A DNA stretch of 64,000 bases from Algoriphagus terrigena DSM 22685 (GTDB lineage Bacteria; Bacteroidota; Bacteroidia; Cytophagales; Cyclobacteriaceae). Below, one piece after another: positions 8,125-16,520 of this stretch. A model generated the notes under the pieces. The model did no database searches, was not told where the DNA came from, and saw only the letters and a list, made by a program, of their open reading frames with translations. The stretch lies in the NCBI RefSeq assembly GCF_000429445.1, contig NZ_AUBW01000004.1:186001-250000 (forward strand), read 5' to 3'. Within the stretch, counting starts at the first letter, position 1. Every line of letters begins with the position of its first letter. The position numbers and the translations under genes are program-made.

Positions 8125-8601
8125 GGATAAGAACCAAGAAAACAAAAGAAGTCAGGGTCATCCGCTCCAAAACGACATTTCGCCGAGATTTTTGGCAGGT
8201 TGATCTGGATCGAATGCTGTAAATACAATCGTCGCTAGTTCAAACTCTGTCGACAACTTTTCAGAATCTGGCCTGTTGGGGCATCTCATTTTTCGAAACG
8301 ACACCACTTCGCACTCTCAATATTACCTTCAAATTACCCAGGTAACCTTTTGATAAAAGAACCTTAACGTTCCTTACTGCCGGGGCCGCCATCGTTTTTC
8401 TAATTTTGAACCGTACAGCAAATACTTTTTAACTCCTTGCATTTATTTTTTGCCTCGGCTACGGCCGGGGCCAATGCAGGAGAGGCGGAAATGATGGATC
8501 TCGGACGACCGATGTTCTCAAAAGATTTCATCGGTCTTGCTTTCAAAAACACTTTGTCGATTTCGGGGCTTCCTGTACCTTGGATTTGCAAATCAACCCC
8601 C
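8125..8601. other. Intergenic stretch without a supported gene
   Basis: About 480 bases between the divergent ccmB and E1 genes. The left part is nondescript. TAATTTTG at 8401-8408 could be a -7 box for the E1 gene, without a clear -33 element. The more GC-rich part at 8440-8601 is open on both strands: a 67-codon minus frame (8400-8603) and a 55-codon upstream extension of the E1 frame. The two possible ATGs share one CCATGG. I cannot assign either as a gene. Confidence 0.4.
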
Positions 8602-10605
8602 ATGGAATCTCCTACGACAAACGCTCAACGACTGATTTTTGAGAGAAAAAACTACTCTGACGAGACGCTGCTCCAGCTCTACGAATCCCTGATTCTACCG
8701 CGTCGGATCGAGGAGAAGATGCTGATTCTGCTCCGCCAAGGCAGAATCTCCAAATGGTTTAGCGGTTGGGGACAGGAAGCGATTTCCATCGGCGCAGTGA
8801 ATGCACTTGCCGACGACGAATTCATCCTTCCCATGCACCGAAACCTGGGGATTTTCACGGGGCGAAAGATGCCTTTGGAGCGGCTTTTCGCACAGTTTCA
8901 GGGGAAGATGTCAGGCTTCACCAAAGGCCGGGATCGTTCCTTTCACTTTGGCAGCAAGGCCCATCACATCGTCGGAATGATTTCTCACCTCGGTCCACAG
9001 CTGGCGATTGCGGACGGGATTGCGTTGGCGGATAAGCTCGCCGGAGAAAAGAAAGTGACGCTGGTTTTCTCCGGAGATGGGGCAAGTTCAGAAGGAGATT
9101 TTCACGAGGGGTTGAATGTGGCGGCCGTTTGGAAATTGCCCGTGATTTTCGTTGTGGAGCACAACGGATACGGACTTTCCACACCGAGTGACGAGCAATT
9201 TGCATTCAAGTATTTCACCGAAAAAGGCCCAGGATATGGCATAGAGGCCGTTCGGATAGAGGGAAACAATGTGCTGGAAGTCTATGATGTGATCAAAACT
9301 TTGGCTGAAGACATCCGGGAAAATCCACGGCCGGTCTTGGTTGAAGCTATTACTTTTCGGATGCGGGGACACGAAGAAGCCTCGGGTACTAAGTATGTGC
9401 CTAAGCACTTGATGGAAGAATGGGGCCAACTTGATCCTGTGGATAATTATGAAGCCTATCTCGAATCCATCGACGTTTTGGATGAAAAGACGAAGAACGA
9501 AATCAACTCTAGAGTCAAAAAAGCGATTAATGAGAGCTTGGAAATCGCTTTCGCAGAAGAATCAATCACGCCAAATCCCGAAACAGAACTGGCCGATGTC
9601 TATGCTCCGTTTTCTCAACAAGTCATCGAATCAAAGGGCGATTCAACGGAAAAACGCTTCATTGATGCGATCAGTGACGGACTGCGTCAATCGATGGAAA
9701 AGTATCCCAAGCTCATCCTGATGGGACAGGACATCGGAGAATATGGAGGCGTGTTCAAGATCACTGAGGGCTTCAAAGCGAAATTTGGTGCGGATCGCGT
9801 GCGGAATACACCGCTCTGCGAAAGTGCGATCCTCGGAGCCGGGCTCGGACTTTCGCTCAAAGGTTACAAAGCCATGGTCGAGATGCAGTTTGCGGATTTT
9901 GTGACGATGGGATTCAATCAGATTGTCAACAATCTGGCGAAGGTTCACTACCGATGGGGAGAAAATGCAGATGTGGTTGTTCGCATGCCTACGGGCGCGG
10001 GAACTGCCGGCGGACCTTTTCACTCACAGTCCAATGAGGCCTGGTTTTTTCATACTCCCGGTTTGAAGATCGTCTATCCCTCCAATCCGCACGACGCCAA
10101 AGGCCTGCTCAACGCGGCCTTGGAAGACCCAAATCCCTACCTCTATTTTGAGCACAAGACGCTCTATCGCTCCATCTCGGGGCAAGTCCCTGATGCGTAT
10201 TATACGGTGGAAGTCGGCAAAGCTGCTTTGGCAAGAGAAGGAAGCCAAGTCTCCATCATCACCTATGGCATGGGGGTCCACTGGGCAATCAAGGCCGTCG
10301 AGGAAATGGAGATTTCTGCTGACATTCTCGACCTCCGAACGCTCTTGCCTTGGGATCAGGAAGCTGTGGCGGCGACTGTGAAAAAGACCGGGAAAGTCAT
10401 TTTCCTCCAGGAAGACACGTTGACCGGTGGAATCGGAGCTGAAATCTGCGCTTGGATCTCGGAGCATTGCTTCCAAGATCTCGATGCCCCGGCAATGCGG
10501 GTTGGAAGTTTGGATACCCCGGTTCCTTTTGCTCCAAATCTGGAAAAGCAGTTTTTGCCGACGGAGCGGTTTAAGGTTAAATTGAAGGAACTACTTGAAT
10601 TTTAA
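8602..10605 (+). CDS. 2-oxoacid dehydrogenase E1, fused alpha and beta subunits (branched-chain type)
   Basis: 667 residues joining both halves of a thiamine-diphosphate E1. The alpha-like half runs to about residue 330, with FSGWGQEAISIG, the ThDP motif SGDGASSEGDFHEGLNVAAV and FRMRGHEEASGTKY. The beta-like half follows from about 345, with LMGQDIGEYGGVFKITEGF, the conserved FADF segment and the C-terminal transketolase-like domain. Such fusions in Bacteroidota are annotated as 2-oxoisovalerate dehydrogenase E1, which decarboxylates branched-chain 2-oxoacids and transfers the acyl group to E2. That links it loosely to the ilv/leu operon, in the catabolic or fatty-acid-primer direction. The start at MESPTTNAQR was preferred because known relatives begin just before FERKNYS; the 55-residue extension from 8437 has no family match. 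Confidence 0.88.
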   Translation: MESPTTNAQRLIFERKNYSDETLLQLYESLILPRRIEEKMLILLRQGRISKWFSGWGQEAISIGAVNALADDEFILPMHRNLGIFTGRKMPLERLFAQFQGKMSGFTKGRDRSFHFGSKAHHIVGMISHLGPQLAIADGIALADKLAGEKKVTLVFSGDGASSEGDFHEGLNVAAVWKLPVIFVVEHNGYGLSTPSDEQFAFKYFTEKGPGYGIEAVRIEGNNVLEVYDVIKTLAEDIRENPRPVLVEAITFRMRGHEEASGTKYVPKHLMEEWGQLDPVDNYEAYLESIDVLDEKTKNEINSRVKKAINESLEIAFAEESITPNPETELADVYAPFSQQVIESKGDSTEKRFIDAISDGLRQSMEKYPKLILMGQDIGEYGGVFKITEGFKAKFGADRVRNTPLCESAILGAGLGLSLKGYKAMVEMQFADFVTMGFNQIVNNLAKVHYRWGENADVVVRMPTGAGTAGGPFHSQSNEAWFFHTPGLKIVYPSNPHDAKGLLNAALEDPNPYLYFEHKTLYRSISGQVPDAYYTVEVGKAALAREGSQVSIITYGMGVHWAIKAVEEMEISADILDLRTLLPWDQEAVAATVKKTGKVIFLQEDTLTGGIGAEICAWISEHCFQDLDAPAMRVGSLDTPVPFAPNLEKQFLPTERFKVKLKELLEF

Positions 10606-10705
10606 AATTGAAAAATTGTAAGACTGAAAAATTGAGTGAAGGCAGCCACTTGATTTTCGTCTTAACAGTTCGTTTTCTGGTCGTAAATCGTAAATCAAAA
10701 ATCGT
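10604..10705. repeat. A-rich micro-repeats between E1 and GNAT genes
   Basis: The gap opens with an A-rich GAAAAATTG-type tract (10604-10634), similar to tracts at 7260-7294, 16433-16474 and 36331-36403. It closes with TCGTAAATCGTAAATC and a run shared with 7396-7419 (identical 18 bases at 10688-10705). No terminator hairpin is visible after the E1 gene. Confidence 0.55.
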
Positions 10706-10707
10706 TA

Positions 10708-11205
10708 ATGATTCAAATCCGTCAATTAGTTATAGAAGAACTCACCAAAGTCCAGTCCATCGCCCACCGCACGTGGCCGGATACTTTTGGCAAAATCCTC
10801 AGTCCTGAGCAGATCACTTACATGCTCGAGTTGATGTACGACTTGACTGTCCTCGAGTCACAACTCGAAAAAGGTCATACCTTTCTGATTGCTGAAGAAG
10901 ACGGCTTGGAACTCGGATTTGCGGGTTTCGAACTCAACTATGCCGCTTCTCCTAAGGCGAAACTGCACAAGATCTACCTATTGCCGGAGGCACAGGGAAA
11001 AGGACTTGGCAAAAAACTCATCCTCGAAGTGGCGGATCGCGCGAGACAAGCCGGGCAAAAAAGCCTCCTGCTTAACGTTAACAAGCACAATCAACCGGCG
11101 ATTGATTTTTACATGAGGATGGGTTTTGTCGAGATTTACAAGGAAGTCATCGACATCGGCGGCGGTTACGTGATGGACGATGTGGTGATGGAGCTCAACG
11201 TTTGA
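10708..11205 (+). CDS. GNAT-family N-acetyltransferase
   Basis: 165 residues. The acetyl-CoA-binding motif A is clear: LHKIYLLPEAQGKGLGKKLI, with the pyrophosphate loop QGKGLGK. The C-terminal motif B segment reads NKHNQPAIDFYMRMGFVEI. The enzyme should transfer an acetyl group from acetyl-CoA to an amine, but the acceptor cannot be inferred. It stands alone, with the E1 gene upstream and a hairpin directly at its stop codon. Confidence 0.88.
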   Translation: MIQIRQLVIEELTKVQSIAHRTWPDTFGKILSPEQITYMLELMYDLTVLESQLEKGHTFLIAEEDGLELGFAGFELNYAASPKAKLHKIYLLPEAQGKGLGKKLILEVADRARQAGQKSLLLNVNKHNQPAIDFYMRMGFVEIYKEVIDIGGGYVMDDVVMELNV

Positions 11206-11220
11206 GGTTTTAGAAACCTC
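11204..11220. terminator. Short hairpin at the GNAT stop codon
   Basis: GAGGTTT and AAACCTC flank a three-base loop (TAG) in a perfect 7-bp stem starting inside the TGA stop. The bases that follow (GAAGGTTTTTG) are T-rich, so it could terminate the plus-strand message. A second perfect 10-bp hairpin (ATGCTGCTTT and AAAGCAGCAT) follows at 11233-11256. Confidence 0.5.
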
Positions 11221-11314
11221 GAAGGTTTTTGTTATGCTGCTTTTCCGAAAGCAGCATTGGGGCTCCATTGACTTTGCCCAGCCATTGGACAACAAAAACG
11301 TAATTTTTCCCTTA

Positions 11315-11348
11315 AACCTTTGAGTGCGCCGCGGCGCACTCAAAGGTT
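11315..11348. repeat. 34-bp perfect palindrome at the 3' end of the truA-like gene
   Basis: Two 17-base arms, AACCTTTGAGTGCGCCG and its exact reverse complement, meet without a spacer. The palindrome includes the stop codon (11340-11342) and last two codons of the minus-strand gene. No T-run follows on either strand, so it is not a standard intrinsic terminator. Confidence 0.9.
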
Positions 11349-12113
11349 ATCCAGCACTGTCTCCCATAGTACCAATCCATTCGCCTGAGCGGTCGGAATC
11401 TGATCCCGGCGTTCCTCGGGCTTTTCCAGTCTTTCACAGATCTGATCTGCGGAAAAATGCCAAATGGCACTCACCATCTTTCTCACCTGATGATGCAAAA
11501 AACCCCTTCCGGTGACTTCGAAGCAAAATACTTTTTCCGGAAAAAACCCACCAAAAAAGTCCGTCGTCAGGAAGACTTTTGCCTCTAAGACCTCCCGGAC
11601 ATAATCCGTCTTGTTTTCGGAGGCTTTGCAAAAAGCTCTAAAATCATGCGTTCCAACAAATAAGCCGGCGTTTTCCCGCATTTGTTCCAGCGAGTTGATT
11701 TCAGAGACTTTTGTCAAAAAAGCAGAAGCGAAAGGATGAAAGTCCTGCGACTCGGAGAAAAAATAACGGTAGGTTTTCCGTTCCACCGATTGGATCAGAT
11801 TGAAATCCCGTGGGATCTCGACGACAGAGCTCAGGACAATTTCTCCGCTGAGACTTAGGTTCAATTCAGGGAGGAGCGATTCGAGATCTTCCTTTTCCCG
11901 AAGGAAAATCTGAACAAATCCTGACCGACAGCTCACACCCGAATCGGTCCTACTCGAACCGATCAGCGTAAAATCATCATGTCCGAGCACAAACCGAAAG
12001 ACCCGCTCCAGCTTTCCCTCCACGGTCGGCTGGCCGGTTTGCTTCGCCCAACCCTTAAATCGGGCGCCGAAGTAAGAAATAGAAAGCAAGTAAGAAAAGG
12101 GCCGGGAAAGCAT
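11340..12113 (-). CDS. truA: TruA-family tRNA pseudouridine synthase
   Basis: 257 residues. The N-terminal strand YLLSISYFGARFKGWAKQ and the motif SSRTDSGVSCRSG match the TruA family, with the catalytic Asp in RTD. The C-terminal domain has GRGFLHHQVRKMV, the equivalent of FLHHMVR in classical TruA. TruA isomerises uridines 38-40 in tRNA anticodon arms. The motif differs from the consensus GRTDAGVHA at several positions (SRTDSGVSC), so this may be a divergent paralogue rather than the main TruA. The gene converges with the GNAT gene and ends in the 34-bp palindrome. Confidence 0.75.
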   Translation of the reverse strand: MLSRPFSYLLSISYFGARFKGWAKQTGQPTVEGKLERVFRFVLGHDDFTLIGSSRTDSGVSCRSGFVQIFLREKEDLESLLPELNLSLSGEIVLSSVVEIPRDFNLIQSVERKTYRYFFSESQDFHPFASAFLTKVSEINSLEQMRENAGLFVGTHDFRAFCKASENKTDYVREVLEAKVFLTTDFFGGFFPEKVFCFEVTGRGFLHHQVRKMVSAIWHFSADQICERLEKPEERRDQIPTAQANGLVLWETVLDNL

Positions 12114-12293
12114 CCCGCAATTTGCTCCAATCCAGAAAACTACGCAAGGGTTTTGAATCCCTTGGAGAGTTCGTAACTTGATTGGGTTCCAAAGACTCTT
12201 ACTATGAAATCGAGCAAGACAAACCCGTCACACACTGGATTAATAAAAATATGCGAGATTCCATGTGGCCTTAAAAAATCAAACTATAAACAC

Positions 12294-12878
12294 ATGAAAA
12301 TATTTCTTAGCATTCTGGCAATTTTCGCCGGATTTTCCGCCTCTGCCCAGACTTCCCCAAGCAAGGAAGTTCAACTTAAACTAGCCGTGATGGCTGCCCC
12401 GGAAGACCAACAGGCAGAGGCCACCGTCTATGGATATGCCGACGCGGGTGAAATTGTCCTGTTGAAACAAGGCACCAACGAGCTGGTCTGTCTGGCGGAC
12501 AATCCCGCAGTCGAAGGGCTCAGCGTATCGGCCTATCACAAAAGTGCGCAGCCTTTTATGGCGCGGGGTTGGGAACTGAAAAAGGAAGGAAAGACCTTTC
12601 AGGAGATCTTTGAAATCCGGGAGGCCGAGTCCAAAAGCGGAAAGCTGCCACTCCCCGACCAAGGGAGTCTGCTGAACGTCCTGACGGCGGAAAATGCCGA
12701 TGTCGACTGGGCCACCGGGGAGGTGAAAAACAGCTATATGCGGTCCGTGGTGTACATTCCTTGGGCAACTGCCGAAAGCACCGGCCTGCCGCTCAAGCCC
12801 GCTGGCCCCGGACTACCCTGGATTATGGATCCGGGCACGCATCGTGCGCATATCATGATCAATCCGGCGAAGGATTGA
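12294..12878 (+). CDS. Secreted protein of unknown function
   Basis: 194 residues from MKIFLSILAIFAGFSASAQ, a convincing signal peptide with cleavage after SAQ; an upstream ATG at 12204 would bury this signal and is rejected. The mature part has no motif I recognise. It contains an aromatic- and proline-rich C-terminal stretch ending GLPWIMDPGTHRAHIMINPA, whose His and Asp residues could bind metal, but that is a guess. No operon partner: truA diverges upstream, and a small open frame follows 65 bases later. Codon use looks like that of the neighbours. Confidence 0.7.
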   Translation: MKIFLSILAIFAGFSASAQTSPSKEVQLKLAVMAAPEDQQAEATVYGYADAGEIVLLKQGTNELVCLADNPAVEGLSVSAYHKSAQPFMARGWELKKEGKTFQEIFEIREAESKSGKLPLPDQGSLLNVLTAENADVDWATGEVKNSYMRSVVYIPWATAESTGLPLKPAGPGLPWIMDPGTHRAHIMINPAKD

Positions 12879-12943
12879 AAGGGTTAAGGGTTGGCCATTG
12901 ATTGATGAGGTTTAATCTGTTAGAGGTTTAATACAAAAAGAGA

Positions 12944-13168
12944 GTGATCGTAAATGATTTAAATCCAAGTAAAAGTTGGGCGTCAACACCTCATCATGTT
13001 GAAGGTGTCCCAACTCAGGTCTACATATTTTTTATCCTTTCCTGCGTAGTAGTTGGTATATATGTTTTCTTTCTTATAAAAAAGGAAAAGAAAAAAGGGT
13101 ATACAAACAATCGGTTGCTTAAAATCGAATCCATCCTGAAATCAATAAAAAAACCACCCCATTCCTGA
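12944..13168 (+). CDS. Possible small single-pass membrane protein
   Basis: A 74-codon open frame with one strong hydrophobic helix (about residues 27-45, VYIFFILSCVVVGIYVFFLI) followed by a Lys-rich tail, a plausible topology for a small inner-membrane protein. Against it, the last six codons (KKPPHS) lie in the terminator hairpin shared with leuB, and no family is recognised. The open frame could be chance. Confidence 0.3.
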   Translation: MIVNDLNPSKSWASTPHHVEGVPTQVYIFFILSCVVVGIYVFFLIKKEKKKGYTNNRLLKIESILKSIKKPPHS

Positions 13169-13179
13169 GGTGGTTTTTT
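13148..13179. terminator. Bidirectional terminator after leuB
   Basis: AAAAAACCACC and GGTGGTTTTTT form an 11-bp perfect stem around a ten-base loop, with A-rich and T-rich flanks so that it works from both sides. It lies 20 bases beyond the leuB stop and marks the end of the nine-gene ilv/leu operon. Confidence 0.85.
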
Positions 13180-13198
13180 ACATTTTACGCTAGTAGAA

Positions 13199-14266
13199 TT
13201 AAGCTAAAATCTTCGCTGCCAGCCAATCTCCAACTTCGGAGGTTTTGTAAGCGGTACCGCCGTCGGCGATATCTTCAGTCACATATCCTTCGGCAAGTGA
13301 CAGGTTTACCACATCGCTGATCGCTTGAGATTCTTCTTTCAGGCCGAATCCGTAGTCAAACATCATGGCCGCAGAAAGTACCGTTCCAAGTGGATTGGCA
13401 ATATCTTTTCCAGCTGCCTGTGGATAAGAACCGTGGATCGGTTCGAACAGCTTCACCTTAGAACCTAGGGAAGCAGATGGCATCAAGCCCATAGAGCCTG
13501 AAATCACCGAAGCTTCGTCAGTCAGGATGTCACCAAAAAGGTTCTCGGTGATCAAGACGTCATACGCCTTTGGCCACTGGATCAGTCGCATCGCCACCGC
13601 ATCTACAAATTCGTACTCCACTTTCACGTCTGGATACTCAGGAGCCAGTTCCTGCACGGTTTCTCTCCAAAGTCTGGAAGTTGCCATCACGTTGGCTTTG
13701 TCCACGCAGGTCAGGAGTTTTCTTCTTTTTTGCGCAGCTTCAAAGCCCATTCTTGCAAGACGAACGATCTCATCCTTGCTGTAGACATTAGTGTCAAATG
13801 CTTTGGTTCCTTGCTCATTTCGACCTCTCGGCTCACCAAAGTAGATCCCACCAGTCAATTCTCTGAAGAAAACCAAATCCACCCCATCCACGCGGTCCAG
13901 CTTCAAAGGAGACTTGTGCACCAAAGAAGGAAAGGTAAAGGTTGGTCTTACGTTAGCAAACAAGCCCAATTTCTGACGCATTCTCAGCAAACCTTGCTCA
14001 GGGCGTACTTTGGCCTTGGGATCGTTGTCGTACTTCGGATCGCCAATTGCTCCAAAAAGAACCGCATCGGATGATGCGCAGATCTCGTGGGTGGCGTCTG
14101 GATAAGGATCTCCAGTAGCATCGATCGCGCAAGCGCCAACGAGTCCTTCTTTGAAGGTGATTTGATGTCCGAATTTTTGACCGATGGCTTTCACGACTTT
14201 CACAGCCTGAGCCACTACTTCTGGACCGATGCCGTCACCCGGCAACAGCGCGATATTCATTTCCAT
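13199..14266 (-). CDS. leuB: 3-isopropylmalate dehydrogenase
   Basis: 355 residues. It begins MEMNIALLPGDGIGPEVV, the NAD-binding start of the isocitrate/isopropylmalate dehydrogenase family, and carries the substrate-binding segment LRMRQKLGLFANVRP. The C-terminal family signature NLFGDILTDEASVISGSMGLMPSASLG supplies metal-binding Asp residues. It oxidises and decarboxylates 3-isopropylmalate to 2-oxoisocaproate in leucine synthesis, and may also act on methylmalate if the upstream gene is a citramalate synthase. Last gene of the operon; its start overlaps the preceding gene by 32 bases. Confidence 0.95.
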   Translation of the reverse strand: MEMNIALLPGDGIGPEVVAQAVKVVKAIGQKFGHQITFKEGLVGACAIDATGDPYPDATHEICASSDAVLFGAIGDPKYDNDPKAKVRPEQGLLRMRQKLGLFANVRPTFTFPSLVHKSPLKLDRVDGVDLVFFRELTGGIYFGEPRGRNEQGTKAFDTNVYSKDEIVRLARMGFEAAQKRRKLLTCVDKANVMATSRLWRETVQELAPEYPDVKVEYEFVDAVAMRLIQWPKAYDVLITENLFGDILTDEASVISGSMGLMPSASLGSKVKLFEPIHGSYPQAAGKDIANPLGTVLSAAMMFDYGFGLKEESQAISDVVNLSLAEGYVTEDIADGGTAYKTSEVGDWLAAKILA

Positions 14267-15821
14267 AATAGGCGGATTCTTCTTTCTTATTGGTTTGATT
14301 AAAAGATTCGACGATGTTGAGCATTTTCTCAGTGGCCATCATCGCAGCCACAGTTTGATCAGGGTCTAGCCCTTTGGTTTTGAATATTTTGCCATAATCC
14401 CAAGTGATCACCGTCTCCACAAAGGCGTCGGTTTTCCCCCCTGGAGGAATGGAAACATGATAATCGATCAGCTTTGGAAGCTCTTTTTTGAGAGACTTAT
14501 AGATCTTTTTCAGCGCCTTCATAAAGGAATCGTACTGCCCATCGCCGGTGGCGTTGGCATCATACGATTTCCCATAGACATTCAGACGAAGCTGAACGGA
14601 TGGCTTCAGGCCCTTGGAATGGGTCATGTGATAGCCTTCGATGTGGATGTGCTTGGAGATCGAGTTGTTTTGCAGCACATCGGAGATGATGTAGGGCAAA
14701 TCCTCCGTGGTCACACGTTCTTTTTTGTCGCCCAGCTCGATGATCCGCTGAGTCACGCGTGCGAGTTCGTCTTTCTCAAGAGAAAGTCCCAACTCTTCAA
14801 GGTTCTTGAGAATGTTGGCCTTGCCGGAAGTCTTGCCCAAGGCATACTTTCGCTGTCTGCCAAAACGCTCTGGAAGCAGGTCATTGAAATAGAGGTTTTT
14901 CTTGTTGTCCCCGTCGGCGTGGATTCCGGCTGTTTGGGTGAAAACATTCTCCCCCACAACCGGCTTGTTTGCAGGAATATGCTGTCCTGAAAACTGCTCT
15001 ACCAACTTGGAAACGCGGAAAATCTTCTGTTCCTGGACGTTGATCTGGAAATCTGTAAAGTCCTTGATCACCGCAATCACAGATTCCAGGGGCGCGTTGC
15101 CGGCTCTTTCTCCCAATCCGTTGACGGTGGTGTGAATGCCTGAAGCGCCATGAAGGATGCCTTCCATGACGTTGGCTACAGAAAGATCGTAATCGTTGTG
15201 CGCATGAAAATCAAAGTGAACACCGGGGAATTTCCCCACGATCAAATCGAAGAAATCTCTCACTTCGTCCGGAGAGAGTAAGCCAAGTGTGTCTGGAAGC
15301 ATGATCCGCTTCACCGGTTGCCTGGTCAAAAACTCGATTAAGCTCAGCGTATATTCCGGAGAATTGCGCATGCCGTTTGACCAGTCTTCGAGGTAGACAT
15401 TGACGGCAACTCCCTTTTCCTGAGCGTAGGAAATGCTTTCCCCAATCTCTGAAAAGTGCTGCTCGGGAGTTTTTTTCAGCTGGTGAACCAGATGGTTGAG
15501 GGAGCCTTTGGTCAGGAGATTGAGCACTTTGGCACCAGCCTCCACGATCCAATTAACCGAAACAGGCGTGTCAACAAAGCCCAAAACCTCCACCCGATCC
15601 AAGTAGCCTTTTTGCGTTGCCCAATGGGTGATCTTTTGAACACCGGCGAGTTCTCCTTCGGAAACGCGCGCGGAAGCGACTTCGATCCGGTCGACTTTGA
15701 GCTCTTCGAGCAAAAGCTTGGCAATCTGGAGTTTTTCCGAAGGCAAAAAGGAAACACCTGAGGTCTGTTCGCCATCCCTCAGCGTGGTATCCATGATTTC
15801 TATTCTTCTGTTTGGCTCCAT
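14235..15821 (-). CDS. Citramalate synthase-like / 2-isopropylmalate synthase-family enzyme
   Basis: 528 residues. The catalytic TIM barrel begins [16 protein letters not shown], with the metal-binding HxH in FDFHAHNDYDLSVAN and the signature NGLGERAGNAPLESV. The C-terminal part (from about 395) is a LeuA-type allosteric dimer domain. It is a second acyltransferase in an operon that already has leuA, and differs from LeuA in the barrel signatures (QTSGVSF against QVPGCQLN). I infer (R)-citramalate synthase, which makes a precursor of 2-oxobutyrate for isoleucine from pyruvate and acetyl-CoA. A second isopropylmalate synthase or a homocitrate synthase is not excluded. It lies 12 bases after leuD and overlaps leuB. 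Confidence 0.72.
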   Translation of the reverse strand: MEPNRRIEIMDTTLRDGEQTSGVSFLPSEKLQIAKLLLEELKVDRIEVASARVSEGELAGVQKITHWATQKGYLDRVEVLGFVDTPVSVNWIVEAGAKVLNLLTKGSLNHLVHQLKKTPEQHFSEIGESISYAQEKGVAVNVYLEDWSNGMRNSPEYTLSLIEFLTRQPVKRIMLPDTLGLLSPDEVRDFFDLIVGKFPGVHFDFHAHNDYDLSVANVMEGILHGASGIHTTVNGLGERAGNAPLESVIAVIKDFTDFQINVQEQKIFRVSKLVEQFSGQHIPANKPVVGENVFTQTAGIHADGDNKKNLYFNDLLPERFGRQRKYALGKTSGKANILKNLEELGLSLEKDELARVTQRIIELGDKKERVTTEDLPYIISDVLQNNSISKHIHIEGYHMTHSKGLKPSVQLRLNVYGKSYDANATGDGQYDSFMKALKKIYKSLKKELPKLIDYHVSIPPGGKTDAFVETVITWDYGKIFKTKGLDPDQTVAAMMATEKMLNIVESFNQTNKKEESAYYGNEYRAVAG

Positions 15822-15833
15822 TTGGAAAGCAGA

Positions 15834-16424
15834 TTATTTAGATGCTGCAAAAGCATCGATCTCGGAAGACATATTCAGCAAATAGTCGATGTCGTCGAAG
15901 CCATTTTGCATGTTGTCTTTCTTGTATTCATTGATGTCAAATGACTCCGATTCTCCGGTGGAAAGAAGAGTGATCCTCTGCTCCGGTATGCTCACTTCGA
16001 TCTCTGTAGCCGGATCGGCTTGGACCGCAGCGAACAGTTTGTCGGCAAATTCTGCAGAAACTGTCACCGGAAGCACTCCGATATTCAGACAGTTATTTTT
16101 GAAGATATCTGCAAAAAAGCTGGACACCACGCAACGGAAGCCATAATCATAGATTGCCCAAACGGCATGCTCGCGGCTGGAGCCAGAGCCGAAGTTTCTG
16201 CCAGAAATCAGAATCTTACCGCTGTAGGTGGAGTCGTTCAAGACAAAATCCTTCTTTGGATTTCCCTCGACATCGTATCTCCAGTCACGGAACAAGTTGT
16301 CGCCAAATCCCTCCCGCTCGGTAGCTTTGAGGAATCGCGCAGGGATGATCTGATCGGTGTCCACGTTTTCGGTAGGCAACGGAACCGCGGTGCTGCGTAG
16401 GACTGTAAATTTATCGTAAGCCAT
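15834..16424 (-). CDS. leuD: 3-isopropylmalate dehydratase small subunit
   Basis: 196 residues, the usual LeuD length. The N-terminus carries LPTENVDTDQIIPARFLK, and the swivel domain carries SGRNFGSGSSREHAVWAI, both hallmarks of the aconitase-family small subunit. It partners LeuC to isomerise 2- to 3-isopropylmalate. The start at MAYDKFTVLRS was chosen by family length; the frame is open upstream to 16511, but that region is A-rich repeat-like DNA. A 96-base gap separates it from leuC. Confidence 0.95.
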   Translation of the reverse strand: MAYDKFTVLRSTAVPLPTENVDTDQIIPARFLKATEREGFGDNLFRDWRYDVEGNPKKDFVLNDSTYSGKILISGRNFGSGSSREHAVWAIYDYGFRCVVSSFFADIFKNNCLNIGVLPVTVSAEFADKLFAAVQADPATEIEVSIPEQRITLLSTGESESFDINEYKKDNMQNGFDDIDYLLNMSSEIDAFAASK

Positions 16425-16432
16425 TTTTTTTC

Positions 16433-16474
16433 GATTGAAAGATTGGAAAATTTGAAAATTGAAAGATTTCAAGG
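16433..16474. repeat. A-rich GAAAATTG repeat tract between leuC and leuD
   Basis: The segment repeats GATTGAAAGATTGGAAAATT-like units and resembles tracts at 7260-7294, 10604-10634 and 36331-36403. It interrupts an otherwise tightly packed operon and shows no terminator hairpin. Confidence 0.5.
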
Positions 16475-16520
16475 TCGATAGGTCTTCACGCCCATCTTCC
16501 CGTTCCCCCAATGCTCAGCT

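Noticed and set aside
8437..8601. N-terminal extension of the E1 dehydrogenase from an upstream start
   Set aside because: The 55 extra residues have no counterpart in the family, whose members begin just before FERKNYS; the ATG at 8602 fits better.
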